Part shown: positions 1 to 7,804 of the stretch, piece after piece
Layout: each line of letters starts with the position of its first letter
Position numbering within the stretch: position 1 is the stretch's first letter
Assembly: GCA_025456085.1 (NCBI GenBank)
Contig: JALOLF010000022.1
Location: 1 to 42,123 of the forward strand
Source of the DNA: Acidimicrobiales bacterium
Lineage (GTDB): Bacteria > Actinomycetota > Acidimicrobiia > Acidimicrobiales > Acidimicrobilacustridaceae
Length of the DNA stretch: 42,123 nucleotides
Direction of reading: 5' to 3'
The notes under the pieces: model-generated
What the model saw: only the letters and a program-made list of their open reading frames with translations
The model's database searches: none
Told to the model about the DNA's origin: nothing
Translations under genes and position numbers: made by a program

Positions 1-150
1 GTCCGGCTGGTCGGGGGGGGCGGGGCTGTCGGGGTGGTCCGGCTCGTCGGGGGTGTCGGGGCTGTCGGGTTCGTCCGGCTCGTCGGGGGTGTCGGGGCTG
101 TCGGGCTCGTCGGAGTCGTCGGGGGTGTCGGGCTCGTCGGAGTCGTCAGG
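1..150 (-). repeat. In-frame tandem repeats encoding Asp/Pro stalk
   Basis: The DNA repeats with a 36-bp period (copies begin near 3, 39 and 75 on the plus strand), giving 12-residue units, and then with a 27-bp period (near 104 and 131), giving 9-residue units. Both periods are multiples of three, so the repeat is coding. The array continues beyond the window edge. Confidence 0.75.
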
Positions 151-369
151 GATCGGGATCTCGAGCCCGTCGCACAGCTCGGGGTGCACCTGGCAGATGT
201 TCTGGACCAGGGGCGGCTCCTCGACCCACGGTGGCTCTTCGATCCCGGGCGGCACGTACGGGGTCATCTCGTCGGGGGCGGGGCTGGCGTAGGCCGCGCC
301 CGCCACGAGCGGGAAGGCGGCGGCCGCGAGGGCGGTGGCGATGAGAGCGGGTCGCTGGCGGAGGTTCAT
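1..369 (-). CDS. Secreted Asp/Pro-repeat protein (3' end outside window)
   Basis: This gene enters from the left edge and only its first 123 codons are visible. Residues 1-28 look like a signal peptide: a basic start (MNLRQR), an alanine-rich hydrophobic core and an Ala-x-Ala-like end (GAAYAS). A short Pro/Glu-rich mature part follows with two cysteines (ICQVHPELC). From about residue 75 the chain is an acidic Asp/Pro/Ser/Thr repeat with units close to PDSPDTPDEPDE. The ATG at 369 has a good ribosome binding site, AGGAAGGA, seven bases upstream. It is divergent from the sigma-factor gene across a 217-bp spacer with inverted repeats, so the two may be co-regulated. No catalytic domain is visible. 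The repeat may be a wall-spanning or spacer segment. Function unknown. Confidence 0.7.
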   Translation of the reverse strand, partial: MNLRQRPALIATALAAAAFPLVAGAAYASPAPDEMTPYVPPGIEEPPWVEEPPLVQNICQVHPELCDGLEIPIPDDSDEPDTPDDSDEPDSPDTPDEPDEPDSPDTPDEPDHPDSPAPPDQPD

Positions 370-472
370 GGGGATTCCTTCCTGTTCGTCCCGGCCGTGC
401 CGGGAGCGCTCGTCCGTGTCGTCCGCTCCGGCTCTCCGGGGTGGACACGAGTCCTGACCAGGGGTGGGGCGT

Positions 473-519
473 GCGCTTACGGCGGGGTCGCGTGTCTGTG
501 GTCACAGCGTCGTAAGCGC
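473..519. promoter_or_regulatory. Inverted repeat in divergent sigma/secreted-protein spacer
   Basis: GCGCTTACG (473-481) and CGTAAGCGC (511-519) are perfect 9-bp inverted copies. Between them lies a second palindrome, CTGTGGTCACAG (496-507). They sit between the divergent starts at 369 and 587. This is a plausible operator or autoregulatory promoter pair. The function is inferred only from position and symmetry. Confidence 0.4.
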
Positions 520-586
520 GCCGCCGCATCGCGGTCAGGAGGGGCGAGGCCACCGGGACCCGGTGCGCGAACCGGAGACACCGGAG

Positions 587-2368
587 ATGGACGACAATGC
601 GAGCAGCCCTATGGACTCCGATGCGACGCCGGCCGTGGACCCCGCTCGAGCGGCGGTCCGCGTCCGCGACGCCCGACTCGTCGCCGCGGTGCGTGCCGGC
701 GACGAATCGGCCTTCGGGCAGCTCTACGACGCCTGGTTCGACCGGGTGTTCGATCTCGCCCAACGGGTGGTGCACGACCCCGACACCGCCGCCGAGATCG
801 CCCAGGACGCCTTCCTGTCTGCCTGGCGGGGACTGCCCGGTCTGGAGCAGCCCGAGTCCTTCGGCGGGTGGCTGCTGCGCATCGCCCGCAACGCGGCCTA
901 CAACCGCAGCCGCAGGGAGCAGCGCTCCCGGCCGGTCGACGAGCAGGAGCTGGCCGTGATCGAGCACGCGGGCAGCGGGGCGGCGAACGCGCCCGACGGG
1001 TTCCGGGTCGAGGACCGTCTCGCCCGGGCCGAGTCCCCCGACGTCGCCACCGAGGACGCCGAGGTGGCAGCGCTCGTGTGGGAGGCCGCCGAAGCGCTGG
1101 GCGAGCGGGACCGCGAGGTCCTCGACCTGCAGCTGCGTCACGGGCTCACGCCGGCCGAGATCGGCGAGGTCGTGGGCATGAACCGCAACGCGGCCAACCA
1201 GCTCGTGCACCGGCTGCGGGGTCGCCTGCAGAGCGCGGTCCAGGCACGGGTGCTGTGGCGTGACGGCCAGCCGGCCTGCGCCGTGCTGGGGGAGCGGCTC
1301 CGTGCCGCCGGCATCGAGCACTTCGGTGCCGAAGCCGTCCGGGTGGCCGAGCGCCACGTGCCGGGGTGCGAGCAGTGCGAGCAGCGACGTCGGTTGCGGC
1401 TGCAGCCCACGGTCCTGTTCGGTGCCACGCCGCTGCTGTTCGTGCCGGTGCTGTACAAGCAGCAGGCCGCGGCGGCGCTGGCCGGCGCGGGGGTGCCGAT
1501 GGGCGGCTCCGCGTTCGCTCCGGGACTCGGCGGTGCCCCCACCGGGGAGGCAGGTGCCGACGGGGCGGGCGAGGGCGGCTTCGGCGCAGGCGACCCGGTG
1601 GCCACGATGGCGATGCCGGCGGTGCCATCCCCGGCGGCGCCCGCAGCCGCCCCCCACGACGAGGCCGTCGCGGGCCCCGTCGCCCGGCGGGGGCGGGCGG
1701 TGCTGATGGGACTGGCGGCGCTGGTGGTGCTGGTGCTCGTGGGCTTCGGGATCGTGGTGGTGGGCGGCGACGACGAGGCGGTCGAGACGGCGGGCCCCCC
1801 GACGTCGGTCCCCGCCGACGCGACGTCCGTCACGACCCCGTCGACGTCGGTGCGGTCCTCGACGGCCTCCTCGAGCGATACCGCACCTCCCCAGACCGCC
1901 CTCGACGACACGGCGCCGAGCTCGTCGGCCGTGGAGCCGACGGTCACGACGCCGTCCACGGACAGCCCCCCGGTGGTCGACGAGCCCACGACGGACACCA
2001 CTGCGAGCCAACCGCCGGCGCCGCCGACGGTGGAGCTCGTCCTGTCGCCGAGTGAGGCCAACCCCCGTTACCTCGTCCGGGCCGCGACCGTCCCGGTGCC
2101 GCCACCGACCCTCACGTGGTCCGTGGTCGGCGATCCCGCCGTCGCCGCGGCGGTGGAGATCACCGGTGCGAGCGGGGGCGGGGCCGGGGTGGTGCTGTCC
2201 ACGGCCGAGGCGGGAGCACTCGTCGTGTGTCCGGGCACCGTCGACTCCGCCGGGTGGTGCATCTCGGCCGCCGGCAGCTACGACTACACGATCACGGTCT
2301 ACGACGAACAGGGCGGTGTCTCCCACACGCAAAGCGCCACGCTGACCATCGTCCAGGCGATCCGGTAG
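587..2368 (+). CDS. ECF sigma factor fused to zinc-finger, membrane helix and extracellular domain
   Basis: The 593-residue protein starts with an ECF sigma factor. Region 2 spans about 40-110 (FDLAQRVVHDPDTAAEIAQDA, then GGWLLRIARNAAYN). Region 4 spans about 165-215, with the helix-turn-helix around LTPAEIGEVVGMNRNAANQL. An anti-sigma-like zinc motif H257-x3-C261-x2-C264 follows (HVPGCEQC), then a hydrophobic stretch at 275-290 and a Gly/Ala/Pro linker. A strong membrane helix lies at 371-393, then a Ser/Thr-rich stalk to about 485 and an extracellular beta-rich domain with two cysteines. ECF sigma factors with C-terminal extensions that replace a separate anti-sigma factor are known in Actinomycetota. 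Here the design implies membrane tethering and outside sensing. ATG 587 was chosen because region 2 follows closely; GTG 563 is also possible. The ligand is unknown. Confidence 0.85.
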   Translation: MDDNASSPMDSDATPAVDPARAAVRVRDARLVAAVRAGDESAFGQLYDAWFDRVFDLAQRVVHDPDTAAEIAQDAFLSAWRGLPGLEQPESFGGWLLRIARNAAYNRSRREQRSRPVDEQELAVIEHAGSGAANAPDGFRVEDRLARAESPDVATEDAEVAALVWEAAEALGERDREVLDLQLRHGLTPAEIGEVVGMNRNAANQLVHRLRGRLQSAVQARVLWRDGQPACAVLGERLRAAGIEHFGAEAVRVAERHVPGCEQCEQRRRLRLQPTVLFGATPLLFVPVLYKQQAAAALAGAGVPMGGSAFAPGLGGAPTGEAGADGAGEGGFGAGDPVATMAMPAVPSPAAPAAAPHDEAVAGPVARRGRAVLMGLAALVVLVLVGFGIVVVGGDDEAVETAGPPTSVPADATSVTTPSTSVRSSTASSSDTAPPQTALDDTAPSSSAVEPTVTTPSTDSPPVVDEPTTDTTASQPPAPPTVELVLSPSEANPRYLVRAATVPVPPPTLTWSVVGDPAVAAAVEITGASGGGAGVVLSTAEAGALVVCPGTVDSAGWCISAAGSYDYTITVYDEQGGVSHTQSATLTIVQAIR

Positions 2369-2410
2369 CGACGGGTGGCGTCGGGACCGACCCGGCCGAG
2401 CGCCGACCGG

Positions 2411-2416
2411 TAGTCT
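2411..2416 (+). promoter_or_regulatory. Candidate -10 for DUF4397 gene
   Basis: TAGTCT lies 65 bp before the ATG at 2482. It would give a leader of about 60 nt containing the strong Shine-Dalgarno sequence at 2465-2474. No clear -35 is seen. Confidence 0.35.
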
Positions 2417-2481
2417 CTGTCGTCGCGATCGGTCGTCCCTCGGCGCAGAGTGGCGACACCACACAAGGAGGAAGCGCACCG

Positions 2482-3333
2482 ATGAAGCGCATCGCACTGC
2501 TCGGCCCGGTGCTGGCCGGCCTGCTCGTGTTCGCCCCCGTTCCGGCCGGAGCCGGTGTCGGCCCCGCCAGCGACGTCTACGTCGTGCACGGCATCGGCAC
2601 CGACCTCACGGTCGAACCCCCGCAGAACCCCGTCGACGTCTACTTCAAGACGCAGGCCGCCACCGAGTGGGACCTGCTGCTCGACGAGTTCGTGTTCGGC
2701 GAGATCGCCGGCCCGGTCCCCGTATCCGAGGGTGACTACAACGTGCTGCTGTGCACGTCGGACGACGTCGCCGACCCCCTCGACACCATCACCGCCTGTC
2801 AGGACAACGGCACGAGCAACGCCGTCAACTCCAACGCCGGGTCCGCCGTGTCGGTCCCCGCGGGTGAGAACAACATCACCCTCGTCGCCTCGTTCGGTCT
2901 GGAACGACCCACCGTCGTGCCCTTCGTGAACGACGTCACCTGCGTGCAGCCCGCAGCGTCGGCCCGCCTCGCCGGTCTGCACGCGGCACAGGCCCAGACG
3001 GCCACCGTGACCGCGAACGGCGCCACGGCCGGCACGCTCGACTTCGGTGACTCGTTCGACGTCGACGTCCCCGCCTTCCCGCCGAACCGCTACGACCTCG
3101 GTGTCTCCGACGGCGCGGCGCTCCTGCTCAACATCGACGACTTCGAGCCGGCGCCCGACACGCTGACCAACCTCATCGTCGTGGGCTCGCCCAACGGGTA
3201 CTCGGCGATCGCCCAGGAGATCCCGTTGGCGGTGTGCGAGCAGCCCACCACGACCACCACGACGACGACGGCCCCGCCTCCCACCACGGCCACGCCGCGG
3301 CCGGTCGCGGCGACTCCCCGTTACACGGGCTGA
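2482..3333 (+). CDS. Secreted DUF4397 domain protein
   Basis: The protein has 283 residues. Residues 1-24 form a signal peptide (MKRIALLGPVLAGLLVFAP, cleavage near AGA-GV). The body begins DVYVVHGIGTDL and contains the VDVYFKTQ and VPVSEGDYNVLL patterns typical of the beta-sandwich DUF4397 family, whose function is unknown. The C-terminus is a Thr/Pro-rich tail (TTTTTTTTAPPPTTATP) without an LPXTG or membrane helix, so the protein is probably released or held loosely in the envelope. ATG 2482 has a near-ideal ribosome binding site, AAGGAGGAAG. It follows the membrane-bound sigma factor by 113 bp on the same strand, so it may be one of its targets or a partner. That link is inference. Confidence 0.8.
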   Translation: MKRIALLGPVLAGLLVFAPVPAGAGVGPASDVYVVHGIGTDLTVEPPQNPVDVYFKTQAATEWDLLLDEFVFGEIAGPVPVSEGDYNVLLCTSDDVADPLDTITACQDNGTSNAVNSNAGSAVSVPAGENNITLVASFGLERPTVVPFVNDVTCVQPAASARLAGLHAAQAQTATVTANGATAGTLDFGDSFDVDVPAFPPNRYDLGVSDGAALLLNIDDFEPAPDTLTNLIVVGSPNGYSAIAQEIPLAVCEQPTTTTTTTTAPPPTTATPRPVAATPRYTG

Positions 3334-3364
3334 TCCCGGCCCCGGTCGCGTCGCCCCGGGCGGT

Positions 3365-4249
3365 GTGTTCCAGGTGACGACCCTGCGCGTCGCCGCGGTG
3401 CAGCTGACCTCGACGCCCGACGTCGAGCGCAACCTGGCCTCCGCCGCCCGGCTGGTGGCGGAGGCCGCCGACCGTGGGTCGCGGCTCGTCGTGCTGCCCG
3501 AGATGGTGCACTGCACCGGACCGGGCGAGGTGCTCCGGGCCAGTGCGCAGCCCCTGGACGGCCCCTTCACGGCCTGGGCGGCGGCGCTGGCCCGGTCACA
3601 CGGCGTCTGGCTCGTGGCGGGCAGCTTCATCGAGGCCGCTCCGGACGGGCGCCGGCACAACACCTGCTGCACGTTCGACCCCACGGGGGCACCTGTCGCG
3701 GTGTACCGCAAGGTCCACCTCTTCGACGTGCACGTCCCTGGCGCCCAGTTGCAGGAGTCGGCCACCGTGAGCCCCGGCTCGGATCTGGTGGTGTTCGACG
3801 GGCCCCGTCCCGACGGCGGCCCCCCGGACGGGGGCGGGTCGCCGCGGCCCGGAGCCATCCCACCGGTCCGCCTCGGGTGCAGCATCTGCTACGACCTGCG
3901 CTTCCCCGAGCTGTACCGGGTCCTCGCGCTGGAGGGTGCCGACGTGGTGGTGCTCCCGGCGGCGTTCACCGCCGCCACCGGCCCCCCGCACTGGGAGATC
4001 CTCCTGCGGGCCCGGGCCATCGAGAACCAGGTCTTCGTGATCGCGGCGAACCAGGTGGGGCGCAGCACCGAGCGACTGGCCTGGCACGGCCACTCGATGG
4101 TCGTCGATCCCTGGGGGCGCGTCCTGGCGGAGGCGGGCGGCGAGGAAGGCCTGCTCGTCGCCGACCTCGACCTCGCCGAGCAGGCGCACATCCGCGCCAC
4201 CCTGCCCAGCGTGGCGAACCGGCAGCCGGCTGCCTATCGCTGGCCGTGA
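3365..4249 (+). CDS. Nitrilase-superfamily amidase (Nit1/Nit2-like)
   Basis: This carbon-nitrogen hydrolase has 294 residues, a normal length. The catalytic triad is visible: Glu46 in VVLPEM, Lys116 in YRKVHLFD and Cys175 in CSICYDLRFPELYR. The last motif resembles Nit1/Nit2 enzymes, which hydrolyse deaminated glutathione or omega-amides of keto acids. The exact substrate cannot be read from the sequence. A Pro/Gly-rich insertion lies at about 146-168, just before the nucleophile strand. The start is GTG 3365 or GTG 3374; neither has a convincing Shine-Dalgarno sequence. It is cytoplasmic, with no signal peptide. It precedes a hotdog-fold gene by 90 bp on the same strand. Confidence 0.85.
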   Translation: MFQVTTLRVAAVQLTSTPDVERNLASAARLVAEAADRGSRLVVLPEMVHCTGPGEVLRASAQPLDGPFTAWAAALARSHGVWLVAGSFIEAAPDGRRHNTCCTFDPTGAPVAVYRKVHLFDVHVPGAQLQESATVSPGSDLVVFDGPRPDGGPPDGGGSPRPGAIPPVRLGCSICYDLRFPELYRVLALEGADVVVLPAAFTAATGPPHWEILLRARAIENQVFVIAANQVGRSTERLAWHGHSMVVDPWGRVLAEAGGEEGLLVADLDLAEQAHIRATLPSVANRQPAAYRWP

Positions 4250-4339
4250 GCCGGCTCGGCGGTTCGGCGCCCGCCCTCGTGTGGGCGGTGGGATCGGATC
4301 GCGCTTGCGTCCGGCCCGACTGGTCGCGAGCGTGACGGG

Positions 4340-4780
4340 ATGGAACGACCGATCGAGTCCCTCGACGCCGACTTCGCCTGCTTCGCGTGCTCCCAGACGA
4401 ACGAGCGCGGCCTCCGGCTGCGGTTCTGGGAGCTCGACGACGGGGTGGTCGAGTGCCGGTGGACCGCCCCGGCACACGTGTGCGGCTTCGAGACCGTCGT
4501 GCACGGCGGCATCCAGGCCACCCTGCTCGACGAGACCATGGGGTACGCCGTCAACCTCGCCGCCGGTGGCGGCGAGGTGAATCTGGCGACGGTCGAGCTG
4601 CAGGTGCGCTTCCGTCGACCCTGCCCCGTGGGCCTGCCGATCGTGGTGCGGGCCGTCGTCACCGGCCGCGACGGACGGGACCTGACGGCGGAGGCCGCGA
4701 TCCACGACGAGGCGGGCGAGCGGCTCACCGTCGGCACGGCCCGGTGGCGGATCCTGGACGGCGAGCTCAGCGCTCGATAG
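4340..4780 (+). CDS. PaaI-type hotdog thioesterase
   Basis: The 146-residue protein has the single hotdog domain of PaaI-like acyl-CoA thioesterases. The active-site helix reads VVHGGIQATLLDETMG, with the His-Gly-Gly turn and an acidic residue. A short Cys-x2-Cys pair lies near the N-terminus (CFACSQTN), as in several uncharacterised actinobacterial members. Such enzymes hydrolyse CoA thioesters, often of aromatic or short-chain acids; the substrate here is unknown. The ATG at 4340 gives a full-length domain. It ends 30 bp from the convergent deoxyribosyltransferase gene. Confidence 0.8.
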   Translation: MERPIESLDADFACFACSQTNERGLRLRFWELDDGVVECRWTAPAHVCGFETVVHGGIQATLLDETMGYAVNLAAGGGEVNLATVELQVRFRRPCPVGLPIVVRAVVTGRDGRDLTAEAAIHDEAGERLTVGTARWRILDGELSAR

Positions 4781-4810
4781 CCACGACGGGCGCCGCCGGG
4801 GCAGGGGCCG

Positions 4811-5296
4811 TCACTGGCCACGCACCAGGCTCGCCAGCAGCTGCACGGCGTCGTCGAGGCGGGACACCACTCGGCCCCCGTGCCGCTCCACGAACCACTG
4901 CACCTGCAGGTTCACCGCGGCGGCCTCGTTGTCCCCGCCGGGACGCACGTCGGTGCGCAGCCCCACCACGGGTAGACCCCTGGCAGCGGCGTAGCCGATC
5001 TCGGCGGCCGTTCCCGAGTCGACGTCGGTTCCGTCGAGCATCGCCAGCACGCCCACGGCCGCCTCGATCAGGTCCGCGTTGCGACCGCCCACGGCGGCGT
5101 TGGCCACGCGGAGCGCCCGGTGCCGCTCCACGGGGTCGGTGATGGCCAGCGCCGTGCCGATCGGGTCCTCGGGGTGGGCCCACGGGTCCAGCGGGTCGAG
5201 CCCGGCGGCTCGCAGCGCCGGCAGCAGCACCTCGTCGTGCCACCGCCGTCCCGGCTCGGTGAAGCCCTGGGGGCCGGCCACGTAGACGGAGACCAT
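4811..5296 (-). CDS. Nucleoside 2-deoxyribosyltransferase family protein
   Basis: The 161-residue protein matches the Rossmann-like nucleoside 2-deoxyribosyltransferase family (PF05014). It begins VYVAGPQGF, has NADLIEAAVGVLAMLDG in the middle and DSGTAAEIGYAAARGLPVVG near the C-terminus, which is the family signature. Members move deoxyribose between bases or hydrolyse nucleoside monophosphates in salvage. ATG 5296 was preferred to an upstream in-frame ATG at 5383 because the family motif starts at residue 3 and GAGGA lies at a suitable distance. The upstream start would also overlap the divergent GH3 start at 5382. Confidence 0.8.
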   Translation of the reverse strand: MVSVYVAGPQGFTEPGRRWHDEVLLPALRAAGLDPLDPWAHPEDPIGTALAITDPVERHRALRVANAAVGGRNADLIEAAVGVLAMLDGTDVDSGTAAEIGYAAARGLPVVGLRTDVRPGGDNEAAAVNLQVQWFVERHGGRVVSRLDDAVQLLASLVRGQ

Positions 5297-5316
5297 GCCT
5301 GCATCCTCGCGCCGGG

Positions 5317-5322
5317 TAGCGT
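5317..5322 (+). promoter_or_regulatory. Candidate -10 for GH3 gene
   Basis: TAGCGT lies in the 85-bp divergent spacer and would give a leader of about 53 nt for the ATG at 5382. Confidence 0.3.
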
Positions 5323-5381
5323 CGCAGCGCGGCGCGTGCGGGAGGTCCTGCGCCCCGCCGCGGAAGGGGGGCCACGCGGCC

Positions 5382-7769
5382 ATGGGCGATCCCGTCTACC
5401 GAGACTCGAGCCGGTCGGTCGAGGACCGGGTGGAGGACCTGCTGGGGCGAATGACCCTGGCGGAGAAGGTCGCGCAGCTCACCTCGGTGTGGCTCACCTA
5501 CGACCCGGCCCGCGGCCGGGTCGCGCCGAGCGACTTCGCAGGGATGTTCGGACGCGGCTTCGACCTCGACGACGCGCTGCGCCACGGGATCGGTCAGATC
5601 ACCCGACCGTTCGGCACGGCACCCATCAGCGCGGCCGACGGGGTCCGGTTCGTCAACGATCTGCAGCGCCGACTCGTCGAGCAGACCCGTCTGGGCATCC
5701 CCGCCATGTGCCACGAGGAGGCGCTGAGCGGTCTCATGTGCCGCGGCGCCACCTCGTTCCCGTCGCCCCTCAACTACGCCGCCACCTGGGATCCCGATCT
5801 CATCCGCCGTGTCGGCGACGTCATCCGGCGACAGGCCCGCTCCATCGGCGAGCACCAGGTGCTGGCCCCGGTGGCCGACGTGGCACGCGACCCACGCTGG
5901 GGGCGGATCGAGGAGACGCTGGGCGAGGACCCGTACCTGGTGGGCCGGCTCGTGACGGCCTACGTCGAGGGGATGCAGGGTGAGGACCTCCACACCGGTG
6001 TCGTGGCCACGTTGAAGCACTTCGCCGGCTACTCGGCGAGCGAAGGGGGGCGCAACTTCGCGCCCGTCCACATCGGCACCCGTGAGCTGACCGACGTGTT
6101 CCTGGCCCCGTTCGAGATGGCGGTGCGCGAGGGCGGCGCCCTGGGGGTCATGCACGCCTACACCGAGCTCGACGGCGTGCCCTGCGCTGCCAACCGGTGG
6201 TTGCTCACCGACGTGCTGCGGGACCGCTGGGGGTTCGAGGGCATCGTGGTCGCCGACTACGGCGGGGTGGGCTTCCTCTACCTGATGCACGGTGTGGCCG
6301 AGGCAGCGGCCGACGCGTCGGCCCTCGCGCTGCGGGCCGGCGTCGACGTGGAGCTCCCCACCCCGGCCGACTTCCCCACCGGGGTGCCGGCCGCGATCGA
6401 GCGGGGGCTGCTCGACGTGGACGACGTCGACCGGGCCGTGCGCCGTGTCCTGCGCCTCAAGGTGCGCCTGGGGTTGTTCGAACGACCCTACGTCGACCCG
6501 GCGGGCATCTCGCTGGACACGCCGTCGGACCGTGCGCTCGCGGCCGAGGTGGCCCGACGGTCGATCACGCTGCTGGCCAACGACGGCACGCTGCCCCTCG
6601 GCGCCGCCGGTCTCGGGCGGATCGCGGTGCTGGGCCCGAACGCCCACGTGGTGGAGGCGCTGTTCGGCAACTACAGCTTCGAGAACCACCTGGTGTTCAC
6701 CCACTTCCCGGAGCTGGCGGCCGAGGCGGTGGGTCACGTGCCCACGGTGGTCGAGGCCGTCGAGGCCCGACTGGGCTCGGGCGCCCACGTCATCCACGAG
6801 CTCGGCTGTCCCGTCACCGGCGGCGACCGCAGCGGCTTCGCCATCGCCGTGGCGGCGGCCGAGCTGGCCGACGTCGCCGTGGTCGTGGTGGGCGACAAGG
6901 CGGGGCACTTCAAGATGGGGACGGTGGGCGAGGGCACCGACACCGCCGACCTCGGACTGCCCGGCCACCAGGCGGCCCTGGTGGAGGCGGTCCTCGACAC
7001 CGGGACGCCCACCATCGTGGTGCTGCTGAACGGACGACCCTTCTCGCTCGGCGTCGTGGCCGAGCGGGCCGCGGCGGTGCTCGAGGCGTGGTTCCCGGGC
7101 CAGGCCGGCGCCACCGCCATCGCCGAGGTGCTGTTCGGTGACGTGAACCCGGCCGGGCGCACGGCCGTGACGTTCAGCACCGGGGCCGGCGTGCAGCCCT
7201 TCTCCTACGCACACAAGGGCCTCGCGGTGGGGATGCCCCGGCTGGACGGCATCGACCCGGTCTTCCCCTTCGGTCACGGGCTGAGCTACACGAGCTTCGG
7301 CTACGGGGACCTCGTGGTTCGTGACGCCACGGCGGACGGGCCGCCGGGGGAGGCGACGACCGACGGCGTGCCGGTCCCGGTCGACGGCGTGGTGGGGGTG
7401 TCGTGCACCGTGACCAACACCGGCACCCGCGCCGGGGACGAGGTCGTGCAGCTCTACCTGCGCGACCCGGTGGCCAGCGTGACACGGCCGGTGCAGGAGC
7501 TGCGGGGCTTCGTGCGCCTCGGGTTGGAGCCCGGTGAGGAGGCGAGCGTGGTCTTCGAGGTGCCGGCGGACCTGTGTGCCTTCACCGACGTGGGAGGGCG
7601 CCGTGTCGTCGAACCCGGCGTCATCGAGGTGCTGGTGGGCGCGTCGAGCGCCGACATCCGACTGCGGGGCCTGATCCGTCTGGTGGGCGAGACCCGCGTC
7701 CTGGGCTCGGACAGCCGGCTGTCGAGTGCGGTCCGGGTCGAACGCCTCGACGCTCGCCGGGGGCCCTGA
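5382..7769 (+). CDS. Glycoside hydrolase family 3 beta-glycosidase
   Basis: The 795-residue protein has the three-part layout of GH3 beta-glucosidases and beta-xylosidases. An N-terminal TIM barrel contains KHFAGYSASEGGRN and the nucleophile motif GIVVADYGG, with Asp292. An alpha/beta sandwich follows, with ITLLANDGTLPL and VVVVGDKAG. A C-terminal fibronectin-III-like domain lies at about 680-770 (TNTGTRAGDEVVQLYL). There is no signal peptide, so it probably acts on imported oligosaccharides or glycosides. The exact sugar cannot be told. ATG 5382 is preceded by GGAAGGGGGG. It ends in a 12-bp palindrome, CTGACCGGTCAG (7766-7777), that covers the stop codon. Confidence 0.9.
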   Translation: MGDPVYRDSSRSVEDRVEDLLGRMTLAEKVAQLTSVWLTYDPARGRVAPSDFAGMFGRGFDLDDALRHGIGQITRPFGTAPISAADGVRFVNDLQRRLVEQTRLGIPAMCHEEALSGLMCRGATSFPSPLNYAATWDPDLIRRVGDVIRRQARSIGEHQVLAPVADVARDPRWGRIEETLGEDPYLVGRLVTAYVEGMQGEDLHTGVVATLKHFAGYSASEGGRNFAPVHIGTRELTDVFLAPFEMAVREGGALGVMHAYTELDGVPCAANRWLLTDVLRDRWGFEGIVVADYGGVGFLYLMHGVAEAAADASALALRAGVDVELPTPADFPTGVPAAIERGLLDVDDVDRAVRRVLRLKVRLGLFERPYVDPAGISLDTPSDRALAAEVARRSITLLANDGTLPLGAAGLGRIAVLGPNAHVVEALFGNYSFENHLVFTHFPELAAEAVGHVPTVVEAVEARLGSGAHVIHELGCPVTGGDRSGFAIAVAAAELADVAVVVVGDKAGHFKMGTVGEGTDTADLGLPGHQAALVEAVLDTGTPTIVVLLNGRPFSLGVVAERAAAVLEAWFPGQAGATAIAEVLFGDVNPAGRTAVTFSTGAGVQPFSYAHKGLAVGMPRLDGIDPVFPFGHGLSYTSFGYGDLVVRDATADGPPGEATTDGVPVPVDGVVGVSCTVTNTGTRAGDEVVQLYLRDPVASVTRPVQELRGFVRLGLEPGEEASVVFEVPADLCAFTDVGGRRVVEPGVIEVLVGASSADIRLRGLIRLVGETRVLGSDSRLSSAVRVERLDARRGP

Positions 7770-7804
7770 CCGGTCAGCTTGTCAGGAGGCCGTCACCGGC
7801 GGAT

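Noticed and set aside
146..2497. Open minus-strand frame of 783 codons opposite the sigma factor and secreted-protein region
   Set aside because: It is Arg/Gly-rich with no domain, lies antisense to clear coding sequence and is a by-product of high GC. Only the separate frame ending at 369 is real.
7766..7777. Palindrome CTGACCGGTCAG over the GH3 stop, and GATCGGCCGATC over the stop at 38544-38546
   Set aside because: They are short, loop-free palindromes that cannot form good hairpins. Two cases are not enough to claim a pattern.
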